From positions 1,984,001 through 2,048,000 of the forward strand of contig CM074140.1 of the NCBI GenBank assembly GCA_037178625.1: a DNA stretch of 64,000 bases. Direction: 5' to 3'. The position numbers and the translations under genes were made by a program. Shown one piece after another: positions 27,580 through 39,400 of the stretch (its first letter is position 1; each line of letters opens with the position of its first letter). Below the pieces are notes generated by a model. The model did no database searches, was not told where the DNA came from, and saw nothing but the letters and a program-made list of their open reading frames with translations. This stretch comes from Skeletonema tropicum. Lineage: Eukaryota > Bacillariophyta > Thalassiosirophyceae > Thalassiosirales > Thalassiosiraceae.

Positions 27580-29136
27580 ATGATTTCTTCGAATTCTACA
27601 AAGTCCTCTAATGCTGGTGGCTCAAGGTCGTCGCTGCAACCGATCAAGTCACCCGAAGAAAAACACTTCGGCTCCCTGCTCTTCGGCGTCATAAAGATAC
27701 TATTTGGCATAATCTTCGGTCTTGTATTTTTCGCCCTATTTCTCCTCGTTACAATTACTGGGATAGGGCCTCTCATTGAATACTATGTCTCCAAACGTGA
27801 TGAAAAGGAAGCACTAAATCATGATGTTATACTTAAAGCACATCCAGAAATGTTCCTGTTGGATATCCCAGGTGATATAAACAAGGCCAGCGGCGGGATG
27901 GCATATCGTATCATGGTAAGGCTCACAAAGCCAACGTCAGATTATGGTATACATAATGCGGTCAATCTGCCACCAGTCATCTTTCCTGGCGGACTGGCAT
28001 CAAATCTAATGACAATGTCACGGCATCAAGATGAGTTAACAAAGCAGCACGGCTTCACAGTGGTAAATTTTGATAGATTAGGCGTCGGTTTAAGTGACCC
28101 ATACCCCCCAGCAAGCTTCAATCAACAATCCCCATCCGCAGCTGATGTAGCAAGAGAAATGGAGTTCGTCATGTCCCATTGTGAAAGTATCCTGAAGACG
28201 AAAAAGAAATGGATCTGTGTGGGCGGATCAATGGGTGCCAATGTGGCAACAGCCTTCATGACGTTGTATCCCAATCGTATTGGTGGGTTCTTCAATCTTG
28301 ATGGGCTTCCACATGCGTTTCTACAGATACAGTGTAAAAAGTTCCTACATGATGGGAAGATGATCATGAATATGATGCGCAGACTACGCTGGACAGGATT
28401 TCCTCGGTTGGCGTTTCGCCTGGCACTACAGAGTTCTTTACCGGTAATGGGGAATGCATTCACAACACAACAATTGATTGGTGTCATGTGTAGAGATCAA
28501 TTCTTCGTTGCTACGGGATTAGAATACACGACTTTATTGAGCTGTTGTGATTTAGAGTGCGCTGCTTTGGGTAAGCAAGCAACAACGGAATGCGATGATG
28601 AATCGCTTCGACTTCTTGCTTCATTAGAACCTGATGAGTCTGTCATTATAAATGAGGGTAAGGGTATTACGCCTCGAAATGTAACATCAGAGCGGTCCAA
28701 ATCTGAACTTGGGGCCACCTACTTGCCTCGTTCAGATGAAGGCTTCATGGCATTTGAAGAATCATTTTGCTCTTTGGCCTTAAAGAATCCAGATGATGTA
28801 GACAAGACCAAGACGCATTGCAATTGGCCAACACCGCCGAAGCATCCAGTAGGAGACTATGTCGGGGGCGTGGAAAGCGATACAATAATTTATCCTCTTG
28901 CACCTCAGTTCAAAACACTTGTTGTTCGAATTATGTGTGCGAGAGACTATTCAGGGCTCGAGAGGGACTACACGCAAGAGGCTAGGAATCATGCCGCTGC
29001 TCGGTGTACACTGCAGATGTTGTTGAGTGAAAATGCTAAAGTGAATTACTATCCAAGATTAAGTCATTTGAACCTGTGGCAGCAGGTGACTGAAGTTGTG
29101 GCTATCACATTTGAGATGTCTTCTGCTATGAAGTAA
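27580..29136 (+). CDS. Membrane-anchored alpha/beta hydrolase, 518 aa
   Basis: An N-terminal cytosolic tail of about 30 residues is followed by one long hydrophobic segment (FGVIKILFGIIFGLVFFALF, about 35-65). The hydrolase fold follows: PVIFPGGLASN (oxyanion-type loop), VVNFDRLGVGLSDPYP (typical HGxxxSD-like turn), nucleophile elbow CVGGSMGAN (GGSMG, Ser nucleophile) and a late His in YPRLSHLNLW that fits the catalytic triad. An acid residue probably lies near CARDYSGLERD. These enzymes hydrolyse esters, lipids or peptides; the substrate cannot be told. The region between about 290 and 410 is a diatom-type insertion or lid. Confidence 0.88.
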   Translation: MISSNSTKSSNAGGSRSSLQPIKSPEEKHFGSLLFGVIKILFGIIFGLVFFALFLLVTITGIGPLIEYYVSKRDEKEALNHDVILKAHPEMFLLDIPGDINKASGGMAYRIMVRLTKPTSDYGIHNAVNLPPVIFPGGLASNLMTMSRHQDELTKQHGFTVVNFDRLGVGLSDPYPPASFNQQSPSAADVAREMEFVMSHCESILKTKKKWICVGGSMGANVATAFMTLYPNRIGGFFNLDGLPHAFLQIQCKKFLHDGKMIMNMMRRLRWTGFPRLAFRLALQSSLPVMGNAFTTQQLIGVMCRDQFFVATGLEYTTLLSCCDLECAALGKQATTECDDESLRLLASLEPDESVIINEGKGITPRNVTSERSKSELGATYLPRSDEGFMAFEESFCSLALKNPDDVDKTKTHCNWPTPPKHPVGDYVGGVESDTIIYPLAPQFKTLVVRIMCARDYSGLERDYTQEARNHAAARCTLQMLLSENAKVNYYPRLSHLNLWQQVTEVVAITFEMSSAMK

Positions 29137-29538
29137 TTAACGCCTAATCTTGAAAAATTGTAGCCATCTATCACCCTACTTACCCTAGCTCAGCCACGCA
29201 GATTGCTTGAATGCAGGATCGTAAGATCACGACCTTTTTGCACGCCATAGGTAACATACATAGGAGTTAGATGAGAAGCTAAGTACACAAAATTACTGGG
29301 AATGAAGGAAATTGCAAAGAACTAAAATAATATATCCTTTGCAATTTCATTCTAACTTAAGTTTGTGATTTGTGTCAACATTTTACCTTCTCATTTTGAT
29401 TATGTATGACTCACTTGAAGGGAATACGGTATTGAAGTTGAACTAAAAGAGGAAGGAGTAATTACTTACCTCTCCTTCACAAATTACAGCTGTTTTCACG
29501 GATTTTCGGATAGCCGTTCAAGTTTCGAATTCCTACGT

Positions 29539-29739
29539 ATGTTAGGTACAAATGACGTAGTGAGTCTTATAAAAACCCATTGGGCCGATTTCTCCCAACT
29601 CACCCCTCAACAAGAGCCACTCCGCGCAAAAAGATGCCAACCATGGCCAAATGCCGGAGCGTACTACGCACAACAAGTTGAATATTTACTCAACCAAAAG
29701 GATAAATTAACCTCTCTTGCATGTCTAGATCCAAAATAG
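29539..29739 (+). CDS. Short ORF in the element region, 66 aa, unknown
   Basis: ATG at 29539 opens a 66-codon frame (HWADFSQLTPQQEPL, AGAYYAQQVEYLLN) of coding-like composition, 28 bp before the ORF at 29768. It may be a broken N-terminal part of the element protein. No domain recognised. Confidence 0.3.
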   Translation: MLGTNDVVSLIKTHWADFSQLTPQQEPLRAKRCQPWPNAGAYYAQQVEYLLNQKDKLTSLACLDPK

Positions 29740-29767
29740 CCAATTAGGTTGACTAAAGATTGTAATC

Positions 29768-30478
29768 ATGAACGATGGTAATACACTTTTTGAATACCTT
29801 TTCACACGGCTCATCAGTAAAAGTGACACTTATCGCGGCAGGTGGATTTGCGACCAGTCGTTGGTAGAGATATTGCACAGACACTATACGAATGTAGATA
29901 AAGACAATACCTTACGGAACAAACTCGTGCAGCGTCTGAACAAGGCAGCCGGACCTTTCAACAGCAGCAATGTACACAAGATATACCACAAAAATTTCAC
30001 AACATCATGTCCATTCAATTCGTCATTACGCCGGATGGTGCACTATTACTACTTTGGAAAGGGAGAGAAAGTGCCCAACGAACCAATACGCGCAGCAGAG
30101 TTATTGTGCACAGAAATAGAACATATACAGAGTTACAGTGCAACTAATAATCGGCAGCGATCTTGCAACAAGCCGGAGCAAGTATCATTTCCCGACGATG
30201 GATGCGCTGGTAAGAAGAAGAACAAAAATAATGAGAACAAACGTAAAGAAGCAACAAAATCATCAGCGGCTGCACCAATTACTCCTACTCCACAAAAAAG
30301 AACAAGGCGCTCGCAACGACTAGTTGAGCAGCAGCAGAGCCCTCTCGTGCCATTCGTCACCAACGTGGGTAGATTAGAGGATGAGAATAATCAAGTTGAC
30401 GACGAAGATGAAGACGAAGACGACGACAATAACAACAGCAGTGGCGATATAGACGGCGATAACAGCAGCAACAACTAG
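29768..30478 (+). CDS. Element-associated ORF, 236 aa, unknown
   Basis: Starts at ATG in AATCATGAACG. Residues 1-115 look folded with basic and aromatic residues (YRGRWICDQSLVEILHRHY; SSLRRMVHYYYFGKGEKV). A Lys-rich stretch follows (GKKKNKNNENKRKEATK) and then a long Asp/Glu/Asn tail. Its end overlaps, in another frame, the open frame that continues into the DDE-like transposase, so both probably belonged to one protein split by a frameshift. Role: presumably the DNA-binding part of a transposase; inference only. Confidence 0.5.
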   Translation: MNDGNTLFEYLFTRLISKSDTYRGRWICDQSLVEILHRHYTNVDKDNTLRNKLVQRLNKAAGPFNSSNVHKIYHKNFTTSCPFNSSLRRMVHYYYFGKGEKVPNEPIRAAELLCTEIEHIQSYSATNNRQRSCNKPEQVSFPDDGCAGKKKNKNNENKRKEATKSSAAAPITPTPQKRTRRSQRLVEQQQSPLVPFVTNVGRLEDENNQVDDEDEDEDDDNNNSSGDIDGDNSSNN

Positions 30479-31895
30479 ACTCCGAATATTATATAGCAGT
30501 CACCTGAAGCAGCAGCTCTCTTCGGATTTATTCGACAAGGCAGCGGCAATTGCCGTAAATGGTAACACAAAAAAGCAACCACTTGAATCGTCACCTGGGA
30601 TTCTTAAGTTTGCATACGGGAAGAACGGGTACTGGACAGGGAACCACACGATCCTGCAAACGGAAGATATAATAGATTGCGTAAAAGTTATACTCGGAGA
30701 TGAGTATGAATATGTCTTTCTTTTTGATTCGAGCAGTGGTCATGCAAAGAAGCGTGTTGACGGTCTTGATGCAAAGGAAATGAACAAGAATTGGCACTCG
30801 ACACCATCGCAAGCTAGGAACACCAAAATTGAACGGCAGGAGGGATTTGTCGGGCCATACTACGATGCATCCAATCCAGCAATGGTGACTATCGGTCAAG
30901 AACAAACGATGAACTTCACCAGTGAAGATGTCGGCCCATTTTGGCTGACAGCAGAGGAACGTGAAAGACAACGGCACGACCGAGAGGTTGAAATACCAGA
31001 AGACAAGAGGAAAGAGCGACATAAGGTGAAGAAAGAGCTGATATCGGAGCTGATGGACACCGAGTGGGGGAAAAAGGAAGGAGAAATAAGGTTATGGAAG
31101 ATGACACATGCTGAGCTAGCAAAAATGGCGCAAGCGTCTAGTATCGATATCAAAATAACACCTACCACCAAAATGATATATGGATGGGAGGGCAAGGGTA
31201 AGGGACTTCTGCAGATTGCGTATGAACGTGGCTGGATCGATATAGCAACCTTCAGAAAGGGCAGCTACCAAGTGATGAAGTATGATGATGAGGGTAACTT
31301 GGTTCCTGAGCTTTCCCTCCGGCATTTGCTTGCAAACTGCACAGATTTTTTGTCTGAACAAAGCCAACTCGAATATGTTTGTGAATCTTTGGGAGTAAGA
31401 GCCTTGATTACAACAAAGTATCATGCTGAATACGCTGGTGAGGGTGTCGAATACTCTTGGGGGTTCTCCAAAGCTCTCTACCGAAGACATCCATTAGCTC
31501 AAAAGAAAACGACTGCTGATTTCCTTGCATTGGTCGACAAGTGTATTTCAAGAGAGGTTCTCACTGTGGATCTCATTCGTAAGTTCAGTGCCAGGGCAAG
31601 AGGTTACATGGAGACATATAAGATGTTGGAGATTGAGGCAAAGAATACCAAGGAGACAGAAGGTAATTCAAGTGAGGATGCACCCATTCCGCACAAGAGA
31701 ATTGAAACGCTGAAGAAGGTTTTGAAATGTCATCGTGCTGCTATTGACTTTGACAAATCTTTCATTATGAAAACTGTCTACGCAAAAGACTTTGATTTCA
31801 AGAATGATTTGCTCAAGAAGGAAGAGAAGCTCAACTTTAGTCTCAGAGTAAAACGAGAGAATACGAAGGTGGAAGCGACGGCAAAGAAGAAATAA
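30453..31895 (+). pseudogene. DDE-type transposase-like protein, no usable start codon
   Basis: The open frame runs from just after TAG (30450-30452) to TAA at 31895; the first ATG (30780) lies inside the core. The region before it reads YGKNGYWTGNHTILQTED and YEYVFLFDSSSGHAKKRVDG, which resembles transposon-encoded DDE endonuclease cores (hydrophobic strand, D, then SSGH). After the core come a basic charged stretch (RERQRHDREVEIPEDKRKER) and helical C-terminal domains. Reaching this from the upstream ORF needs a frameshift. I read it as a decayed DDE-type transposase of a family I cannot name with certainty. The ORF from 30780 alone would be 371 aa. Confidence 0.6.
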
Positions 31896-32240
31896 ACATA
31901 GGACAATGTTCATTTATGTCTCTTGGTGGAATATGGCATACGAGGCATTATTTACCATGGTCCGGTTGTTGTTCGCAATTGAGAAAGACGGAGGTAGAGT
32001 AGCTCCCCAGTTAAGGGGCTTTCAGTACGTTTGTACGTAGGAATAAAAATTCTGCGATTATCCGCCAAGATTTGCTAACAGCTGTAGTCCGAAAAATCGA
32101 CTTAATTTCACGACTTGATACGATTACAATAGACAGCACACAGCACCCAGCACCTCCCAGCACACAAATCATTTTTTATGTATTAATAAAACAATAAATG
32201 AAACCATTCCATCGTCTCCTAGCAAGTTATCGCGGAAGAG

Positions 32241-32933
32241 ATGTCAAAGGCAACAGAGTATGATACAGATGACAGTGACTTTTTCGTCCGCCCACAGTTA
32301 ATGCGTGCACCGCAAAAGGATCGAACCAAGAACCTTATGAAGGTTGGTGTCTCGTCGTCAAATGACCAATCTGTCAACACTTCGTCAGCTGCATGCTCGA
32401 CAGTCGAGTTCAAGGCTTCATCGACTACTCACTCATCAGCCGAAAAGAAGTCACAAGTTATGCAACTTCGACCACCTCGGGGCGATGATGAATCGTCAGC
32501 ATCATCTAGCGATGATGAATCGTCAATATCATCTACAACAAGTGAGCAAGAGTCACCGTCGCCACCACCTGAGAGACAATACGTACAACTCCCAGCAGGA
32601 TACTTACCTAAATGCGATGACTGCGATGAGGCCGAGAAACTTGCAAGGAAACGAAGGTGTGATGAGCTTATAGCACTGTCAGCAAAGATAGTTCGAGAGG
32701 CGAAAGAAGCAGCAAATAGACGACCTCTCAAGTGGGCCGAACCAACCTTCAATCCATTCTCGAGCTCGAGTACGAGCTCGAGTACGAGCACGAGCAAATC
32801 TCCGACAGTCTTGCAGCAAGTTAGGTCTACCTCGCTTCGTCGGCCTACTCCACAGGAAGTGCAAGAAGAATCGATCCAGTGTGATCTTCCTTTTTTCAAG
32901 CGCAGACGAAGTGATAGTTTGAGCAACAAGTAA
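32241..32933 (+). CDS. Ser/Asp-rich ORF of unknown function, 230 aa
   Basis: ATG at 32241 opens a 230-codon frame. It is disordered: poly-Ser/Asp (ESSASSSDDESSISS), Pro-rich, one CxxC (KCDDCDEAEKLARKRRC) and a C-terminal KRRR that could be a nuclear signal. Short internal repeats (CGATGATGAATCGTCA; CGAGCTCGAGTA) are visible. The flanking sequences recur at 35862-36080 without this ORF, so it may be element cargo or a host gene captured between repeats. No family recognised. Confidence 0.45.
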   Translation: MSKATEYDTDDSDFFVRPQLMRAPQKDRTKNLMKVGVSSSNDQSVNTSSAACSTVEFKASSTTHSSAEKKSQVMQLRPPRGDDESSASSSDDESSISSTTSEQESPSPPPERQYVQLPAGYLPKCDDCDEAEKLARKRRCDELIALSAKIVREAKEAANRRPLKWAEPTFNPFSSSSTSSSTSTSKSPTVLQQVRSTSLRRPTPQEVQEESIQCDLPFFKRRRSDSLSNK

Positions 32934-32974
32934 TTCAACATGTAAGGTAAATAATTGAAATCTTCTACACCAAA

Positions 32975-33097
32975 TTGACAAGCAGGAAAGAGTTGATAGT
33001 GCATGTACCATAATCATTAAATGTAGACAATCAATAGATCTTGATTACTGAGATGCTTTATCATCTTCATTCATGCCAGTGCTCAGAGATCACCTAA
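32975..33097. repeat. ~120-bp repeat shared with 35963-36080
   Basis: GACAAGCAGGAAAGAGTT, TGTAGACAATC, ATAGATCTTGAT and GATGCTTTATCATCTTCATT follow in the same order at 35963-36080. A linked upstream block, GTCCGAAAAATCGACTT, is at 32089 and 35862. Same orientation in both. Confidence 0.85.
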
Positions 33098-33455
33098 AGC
33101 AGTGTGTACATCACATCCTACCTGCGCTTGCTGTGCTTGCGATTATTATTTGGCCTATCCACATCGCAAGCCTATTCAGTATTCAGCACTTTAATGCTTC
33201 GGACGGAGTAATCGATGGTTTGACCTACCTGTGACAGATCATTACTTTGATTTACAACAACACTTTTTTTGTCACCGTGTCACTTCAACTGCAACCTGTC
33301 TCATCAGCAACAAAAAATTTTTACACACAATACTCTAAGATTGTACTTGCACCAAGAGACTACCAAGAGATTGACTTGCACTTTTGCATGCAATTTCTTT
33401 TTGAGTAACTTGAAGTTTGTGATTTGTGTTGAACATTTTCACCTTCTCATTTTGA

Positions 33456-33811
33456 TATTTTAACAATAAGCCTTGCACACAGAGCGTTTTGGCACGCAGA
33501 GCGATTTTTGCGTGCTTTGCACGCTAACAAAAAAAATCGTCTAAATTAGAAAACTACTAATAAAATGATCAAAATAACTAGCAAAAGCGTTGTCCTGCCC
33601 TAGCTTGGCTATGTTGAGATGGAGAAGGCAGTTTGATGAAGCCTAATTGCATCTATGCATACGAAGATCCTATGTTAAACTTGGCAGTGGATTCTCTGGC
33701 TTTGAAGAGGTACCTTAAATGTGGCCCTAGTTAAAGTGTTAGTGGGACCTGAGAAGTCTCATACTGGCTCCCACCTTGAATTTTGACCCTCAGCAAGGGG
33801 ATAACCGAATT
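33456..33811. other. Non-coding, with an imperfect hairpin
   Basis: About 33507-33541 reads CGATTTTTGCGTGC, then GCACGC and AAAAAAAATCG, which can fold back on itself. No gene is supported. It may include the missing 3' end of the MULE remnant on the minus strand. Confidence 0.4.
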
Positions 33812-35547
33812 CTACGTGAAATTTTGGTCTAGATTGAGTCTTGCTTTACTTATTATTGTCGATGTTGCTCTCTGTATCAGCGTTGCCAAAATAGCCAGAG
33901 TACAGTTAGTATTTTGTGAGCTTTGTCTGTTGTGACAGTGAAAAAAGCATGTTCCCGCCCGATTTAGGTAGGAGTAGCTACTGTAGGAATAGTACCGCGT
34001 ACGTAGAAAAAAGTTGCATGCCAATCGATTTGATGATTGGAATGTTTTTATTATCCATTGTCTTACAAGAAGCTCTGAATAATGGGCGCTTTTCTGCATT
34101 GGTCCCAAATGTAACATCGCAGCCAAGCACATGAGGAAATTTGACGTGATACTTACGTCCCTCTTCAGAAATGAACATTACAGCAAGCAGGATTGTTCCA
34201 TCTCCTGTAGTTAGCTGTTGAATCAAACTTTTTACAAATGACTTAGCATCTGGAGATACATCATTCACTTTGAATCAGCCACAGAGAGAAGAAGTTACAG
34301 AGAGAAGAAGTTGTGTGAGCAATGTACATGAGAAAAGTCACTCTAAGACGAACCATAAGAACTCACCGATGGCCATGTCTTCTGCTAAGACACTGGATGT
34401 CACTACGCCACCTTTACCACAACTGTCCACCTCGATTGACTGTTTATCTTTGAGCAATGCTGTGGCATCACACAATGTCGTGTGCTCACCATGTGTAATG
34501 GGTGATACAGCACCAATCTCACCATTGCATTCCATCTTCTGATTGACAGCACCATCCACCCTTGATGCCTTAACACGTTTCTTCCTCTTCCCGTTACTCG
34601 TCTCTTTCCGTACCTTCACTGTCTGCGTTGCTTCTTCAAGTGAACCATAGTAAGCAACATAATGATAATGAGGGTGTTCGTTAAGCCAACGGATCGAGTC
34701 TGAGCTGTTGTCTCTTTTGTTTCCTTATTCGTTTGAAATTCACCCATAAGAACAGATTCACGAAGCTTTCTTATTGTCCCTTCCTTCAATTTCTGGCCAG
34801 TTTTGAATTCTGCAAACTCTTGAATAGTACTGGAGTCTACATTGCTTTTGAGTAGGTTCTCAATATCATCAATGGTTTGTTTTTGAACATGACGTTTCTC
34901 TACTCTTTTCAACTCCATCTGTACAGGTGCATGTCCTGAATGATGAAAACAGTGGCCCCCATTCTGGCGGATGTAGTATTGGCTGGCATAAGGTCGGTCA
35001 TGATCATAAAAGATGTTGAAGTACATTTTACATGTGGGCTGGTCCTTATCTTGCACCTTCGTGCTTGTGGTTGTTCTTTTGGTGGCCACTGATTTTTGGG
35101 CTCTTCTGCCACATTGGCACTGCAATCTTATCAAGGTGTGGGTTTTTCCTGCTTTGGTGTCCCTGTTTATGATATCATATCCTCCTTTCATACATGACTT
35201 ATTGATCATAGTGACAATTGATTCACTGTCTTTGTAGTTGCGACCAAACCATAGCCGTTTGTCTTCCTGCAACAAGGTGAATGAGTAGGAGAATGAGTTA
35301 GAATGGTTACCAGAATAAGGTGAGACGTCGAAGGAGTATTTGCGCTACTTTTTTATCTTACCTTTCTACCACCCCCTACATTATAATATGCCGAGACCTC
35401 AGGAGGGAAGAATGTTGTGAGATCATGTTGCGTTGGCAACCATTGAGAATCTTCTCTACCAGGCTGCTCATGAAGATCTAGACAAAGACACGGGGTATCC
35501 CACTCTTCCCTGTCCTTCAAAGGCTTGTTAATGCATTCCAAGTCCAT
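33812..35547 (-). pseudogene. MULE-type transposase remnant with one intron
   Basis: Exon 1 is 35547-35362 (MDLECINKPLKDREEWD to GGGRK). The intron is 35361-35267 (GTAAGAT to TTGCAG, 95 nt). Exon 2 starts EDKRLWFGRNYK. A WRKY/GCM1-like zinc finger follows (LQCQCGRRAQK, then CKMYFNIFYD and GGHCFHHSGH). A frameshift near 34700 is needed to continue (DSIRWLNEHPHYHYVAYYG). A stop lies near 34338. Then at about 34110-34270 comes the MULE transposase motif VLGCDVTFGTNAEKRPLF, with the first catalytic Asp. Downstream the catalytic domain decays and is truncated. Mutator-like transposases move DNA by cut-and-paste; this copy is dead. TIRs were not found. Confidence 0.8.
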
Positions 35548-35861
35548 GTTCAGTATTACTAAATGACTTCATCAAATCCACCACCAAGAAAGTTTGCTGC
35601 TTGTCTTCGTCATTGAAGGAGCCAGAAGCGTTTCCAGCCCGCCGGCTGTGCAAAGATGATGCCCTGTATTGTGACGTGGGGCTGTTGGTGGAGGACAAGA
35701 TAGAGAGGAGATGAGAGGAGCTCTAGAAGGGAAAGGCCTTTCATCAGTAAAAGTCACAGTGATGTAAAAGACAGTTTCTGCTTTCCCAACTTCAAGTGGA
35801 TGGCTGAGGATCAGCTCCCTTGAAGCGGAGATTTGAGTTGAACTAATTGATATCAATAGTC

Positions 35862-36080
35862 CGAAAAATCGACTTCAATTTAACGTTTCACGACTTGCCA
35901 CAAATGATTTTGTTTATCTACAATGTTTTCAAATGTGTAAATAAGTATCTCAGGTCGTAGTCGACAAGCAGGAGAGAGTTAATAGTGTATGTAATCATTA
36001 TATGTAGACAATCTATAGATCTTGATGACTGAGATGCTTTATCATCTTCATTCATGCCATTGCTCAAGATCATTTTGAAG
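35862..36080. repeat. Second copy of the 32089-33097 element sequence
   Basis: Contains both blocks seen at 32089 and 32975-33097, but only about 60-100 bp apart, lacking the ORF at 32241. The following bases (TATTTGGCCT, CACTTCAACT) also recur after 33097. The rest of 35548-36402 has no supported gene. Confidence 0.75.
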
Positions 36081-36402
36081 GAGTGACCTTCCCTTTTTGC
36101 GCGCTTCGCTTCCCTTAGTTATTCCCTTGCTTCCTTGCTTGTGTTTATTTGGCCTCATGATCATATATATAACCCAAGCACTTTCATTTGAATGTTTTCT
36201 TGGGCGAAAAGTGACTTCCACCACCATGCATCAACACTATCACAAGTCTGCTGCAGCTGAGAGCTCACCCCAGAAGTACCTGTTCACTTCAACTTGAATG
36301 CCGCTACTTAGGGTTAAAAAACATTATTCCCTACTTAAACCTACTTAAACAGTTCCACGTCAAAATGCTAGTAAGTACTCATTTCCATGAGCGATCATAA
36401 AG

Positions 36403-39400
36403 TTAGATAATGAAATCTCTGTATACATCTACTGCTCCTGCTTTGCTTCCCGAGGTCATACTAATCCGCTCCGGAGCTCCTACAGCTAAAATCTTTCCAT
36501 CTTCTTTCAAGGACAATGCCGATCCAAACAACGCTCCCCCGTCGATAGTCCGAGGCCATACTGTACTAGACTGAGAAGTTTCTCTATTCCACACCCTGAC
36601 AACGCCAATACCTACGCCATCGTACATTGCTCCGTTTCCACCACATGCCACAACATTACCATTTTTGGTCACAGCAACTGACGATCCCAACCGCTCGTTC
36701 TCTGTTTGCCCCTCCATAGAGTGCAGTAACTCCCATTCTGTCCCAAACTTATAAATCCGACAGTGGCCAACATTACTGACACCGTCATCATTATCTCTCC
36801 CTTTACCACCAACGACAAGTATTGATCCATCTTGAGACAGTGCAACTGATGTACCATCAATATCATTTGCGGAGATTCCATGTATTTCTTTCGCTGGTAA
36901 TGGAAGCCACTCTGTTCCATACATATAGAAGACAGATACCTTTCCTGCATTGCTTGCTCCTTCGGGGCTCATTGCCTTTGGCGATCCAACAGCCACGAGT
37001 TGACCATCATATGAGAGTGTTGCTGTGTATCCGAAGGCTTCTTTTGACACGCCTTCTAACACATTGCCGTAGGGCTCCCAACTTGATCCGTTTTCAAAAC
37101 GATATGTGACTACCGAGCCGCTGGCACTTCCTCCTCCTTTAGGTGCGCCAACAGCCACAGAGCTACCGTCACCTGATATACTAACTGACCACCCAGCCCT
37201 TTCACCGCTCGATAAACCATTGATTGGCATACCCAGCATTGTCCATTGACCAAAACTGTCCCTTCCATACACTCGAACAACTCCAGCTTGGTCTTCCTCA
37301 GAACGAGCTCCGACGACTAGACGACTTCCATCGTTAGAGAGTCCAATAGAGTTGCCGAATTCACCATTGGGATATTCATTGATCACAGTTTGTAATAATG
37401 TTGGAGGAGATGTCTCCATCGAGTAAAGGAGAACCGCGCCTACACCTTCTCCAAGCACCGCTTCATTCATATTCTTAGCCCCAACTGCCATTATGTTTCC
37501 ATTGCTTGACATAGCAACCGAGAATCCAAACTGCGCAGCTGCAGATGTACCTCCAAGTTCCTGTGAGAGGGTATACGGAAGAGAGAGCGCGTCGAGAATG
37601 GCTGATAGATCAGGAACGTCGTTGGCATCCGCTACACTTCCATTTGAGCCATCAAGAATTGAATTCATATCTCCAGGGTTGCTGGCGACATTGTTGAAAG
37701 TTGGAGTTTCATCATTATCATCCAGAGTTGAGTTATCGTCAGAATATAACGTATCATTGTCAAAACCTGAATCAGTTCCATTAGCATAGATAACTGGCAT
37801 ATCATCAAAAATCACGAGCGTCTCGTTACCGACAACAACTGTGCCTATGTTGAAATCGAAACTATCTGATGCGAAGTTCGTTGGGATAGTCTCGTTGTTA
37901 TCGCTGAGGTCAACTGACACGGTATCATCAACAACTGCCACAACATCCTCCGCAAAATCTTTCATAAAAGACATTCGCCCCTGATGATATCCCAAAACAT
38001 TACTCCACCCTCTAGCGTAAAGAAAGTAATTTGGACCTGTCGTCAAGATTGGTATCTCTTCAAACTCTTCAAGATGCTTCACAAACTCCATCGTGGTGAC
38101 TCCGAGCTCCAAGTCTTGAGTAACAGATGTATCTCTCAACGTCTGGTGATTATCATCCACTTTGATTATCAAATCCGAACTCTTGCCTAGTAACGAATAC
38201 TTCAAGACTGTATTATCGTCTGGTTTGGCTATGATAGCTTCGCTTCCAATCATTGTCCCATCTTTAGAGAGTGCAAAACCTATCCAACCCAAGCTTTTCA
38301 CTTGCAGCCGAGCACAAAAGATGCCATTGCGAGCTTCTACTGACGATGGCCGAACAACCTCGTAAAATAGTGAAGCAAATACATCAATCTCGATCGATCG
38401 CGTCAAAGTCTGAGGGCAAAATAGATCAGGCCATAACGCATCATTGACAAAGCCTGAATCGGTTCCATTCTCGTACATGATTGGCATAGCATCAAAAGTC
38501 GGCAACGTCTCATTACCGACTGATGTGTCTATTGTATCGAAATCTTCATACGTTGAGTTTGTTGTCATGGTCTCGTTGTGATCACTGAGGTAATGTCCAG
38601 ACGTAATGTTAGTGGGGGTTGTTTCATTGCCCCCTATCGTTGTATCCATGGAAGGCGTTTCTGTTACATTAATATCACCAAGATCTTCATCTGTATAGTT
38701 TGTTACGATTGTAGATACCACACAACACAACACCTCAGCCTGCATCACTGTCAAACAAGTGCTACTTTCGCTATCTTCGTCAGATACCGTCTCTTTTAAT
38801 TGAGTGCAGGTGTAACCGTTAGTAGACACCACTTTTAATGGGTCGGGCATACCGTCTTCGCAGAATTTACATGTGGATGTTGAATTTGTGATCACTGCTG
38901 TTTCGTTACCTACGAGAGTAGAGTTCGTCGGAGACACAACCGTGTCGACTACTGAGTCTTCTGACGTAGTGTTCGTTGTTGTCTCGTTGCTATCCATTGT
39001 CACGTTTGTAGAAGAAGTCTCACCAATCGTGTCTGAGACAATTGAGGACAACTCACAGCACAAACCCTCACCTTGTTTCACGGCAATGCATGTATTACTG
39101 TCGCTATCTTTGTCAGCAACAGCCTCTTTTATTTGATTGCAGGTCAGACCAGAGTCAGAAACAACCTTGAATGGCTCAGGCATACCATTATCGCAGAAGT
39201 TACAAATACTCACAGGTGAGTCTGAAGTAGATACAGTAGAGTTCGCTCCGTCGACATCATCGAAACCATCTTCAACATCAGTAACATTGGATGGCGTAAG
39301 TGCATCACCAGAATCTGCTGTGAAGTTTGATGAGATGGGTTCATTGTTATCGCTGAGGTCAACTGACACGGTATCATCAACAACTGCCACAACATCCTCC

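Larger units (their letters stand above)
29340..33455. mobile_element. Degenerate transposable-element region flanked by ~60-bp direct repeats
   Basis: TGCAATTTC, AAGTTTGTGATTTGTGT, AACATTTT and CCTTCTCATTTTGAT occur in this order at about 29340-29402 and again at about 33390-33455, same strand. They bracket a DDE-like transposase region and two further ORFs. They could be remnants of long terminal or subterminal repeats, or footprints of a duplication. No target-site duplication was resolved. Confidence 0.5.

Noticed and set aside
37984..38365. Plus-strand ORFs that occur identically at 39433-39814
   Set aside because: They are shadows of the duplicated DOMON unit on the minus strand.
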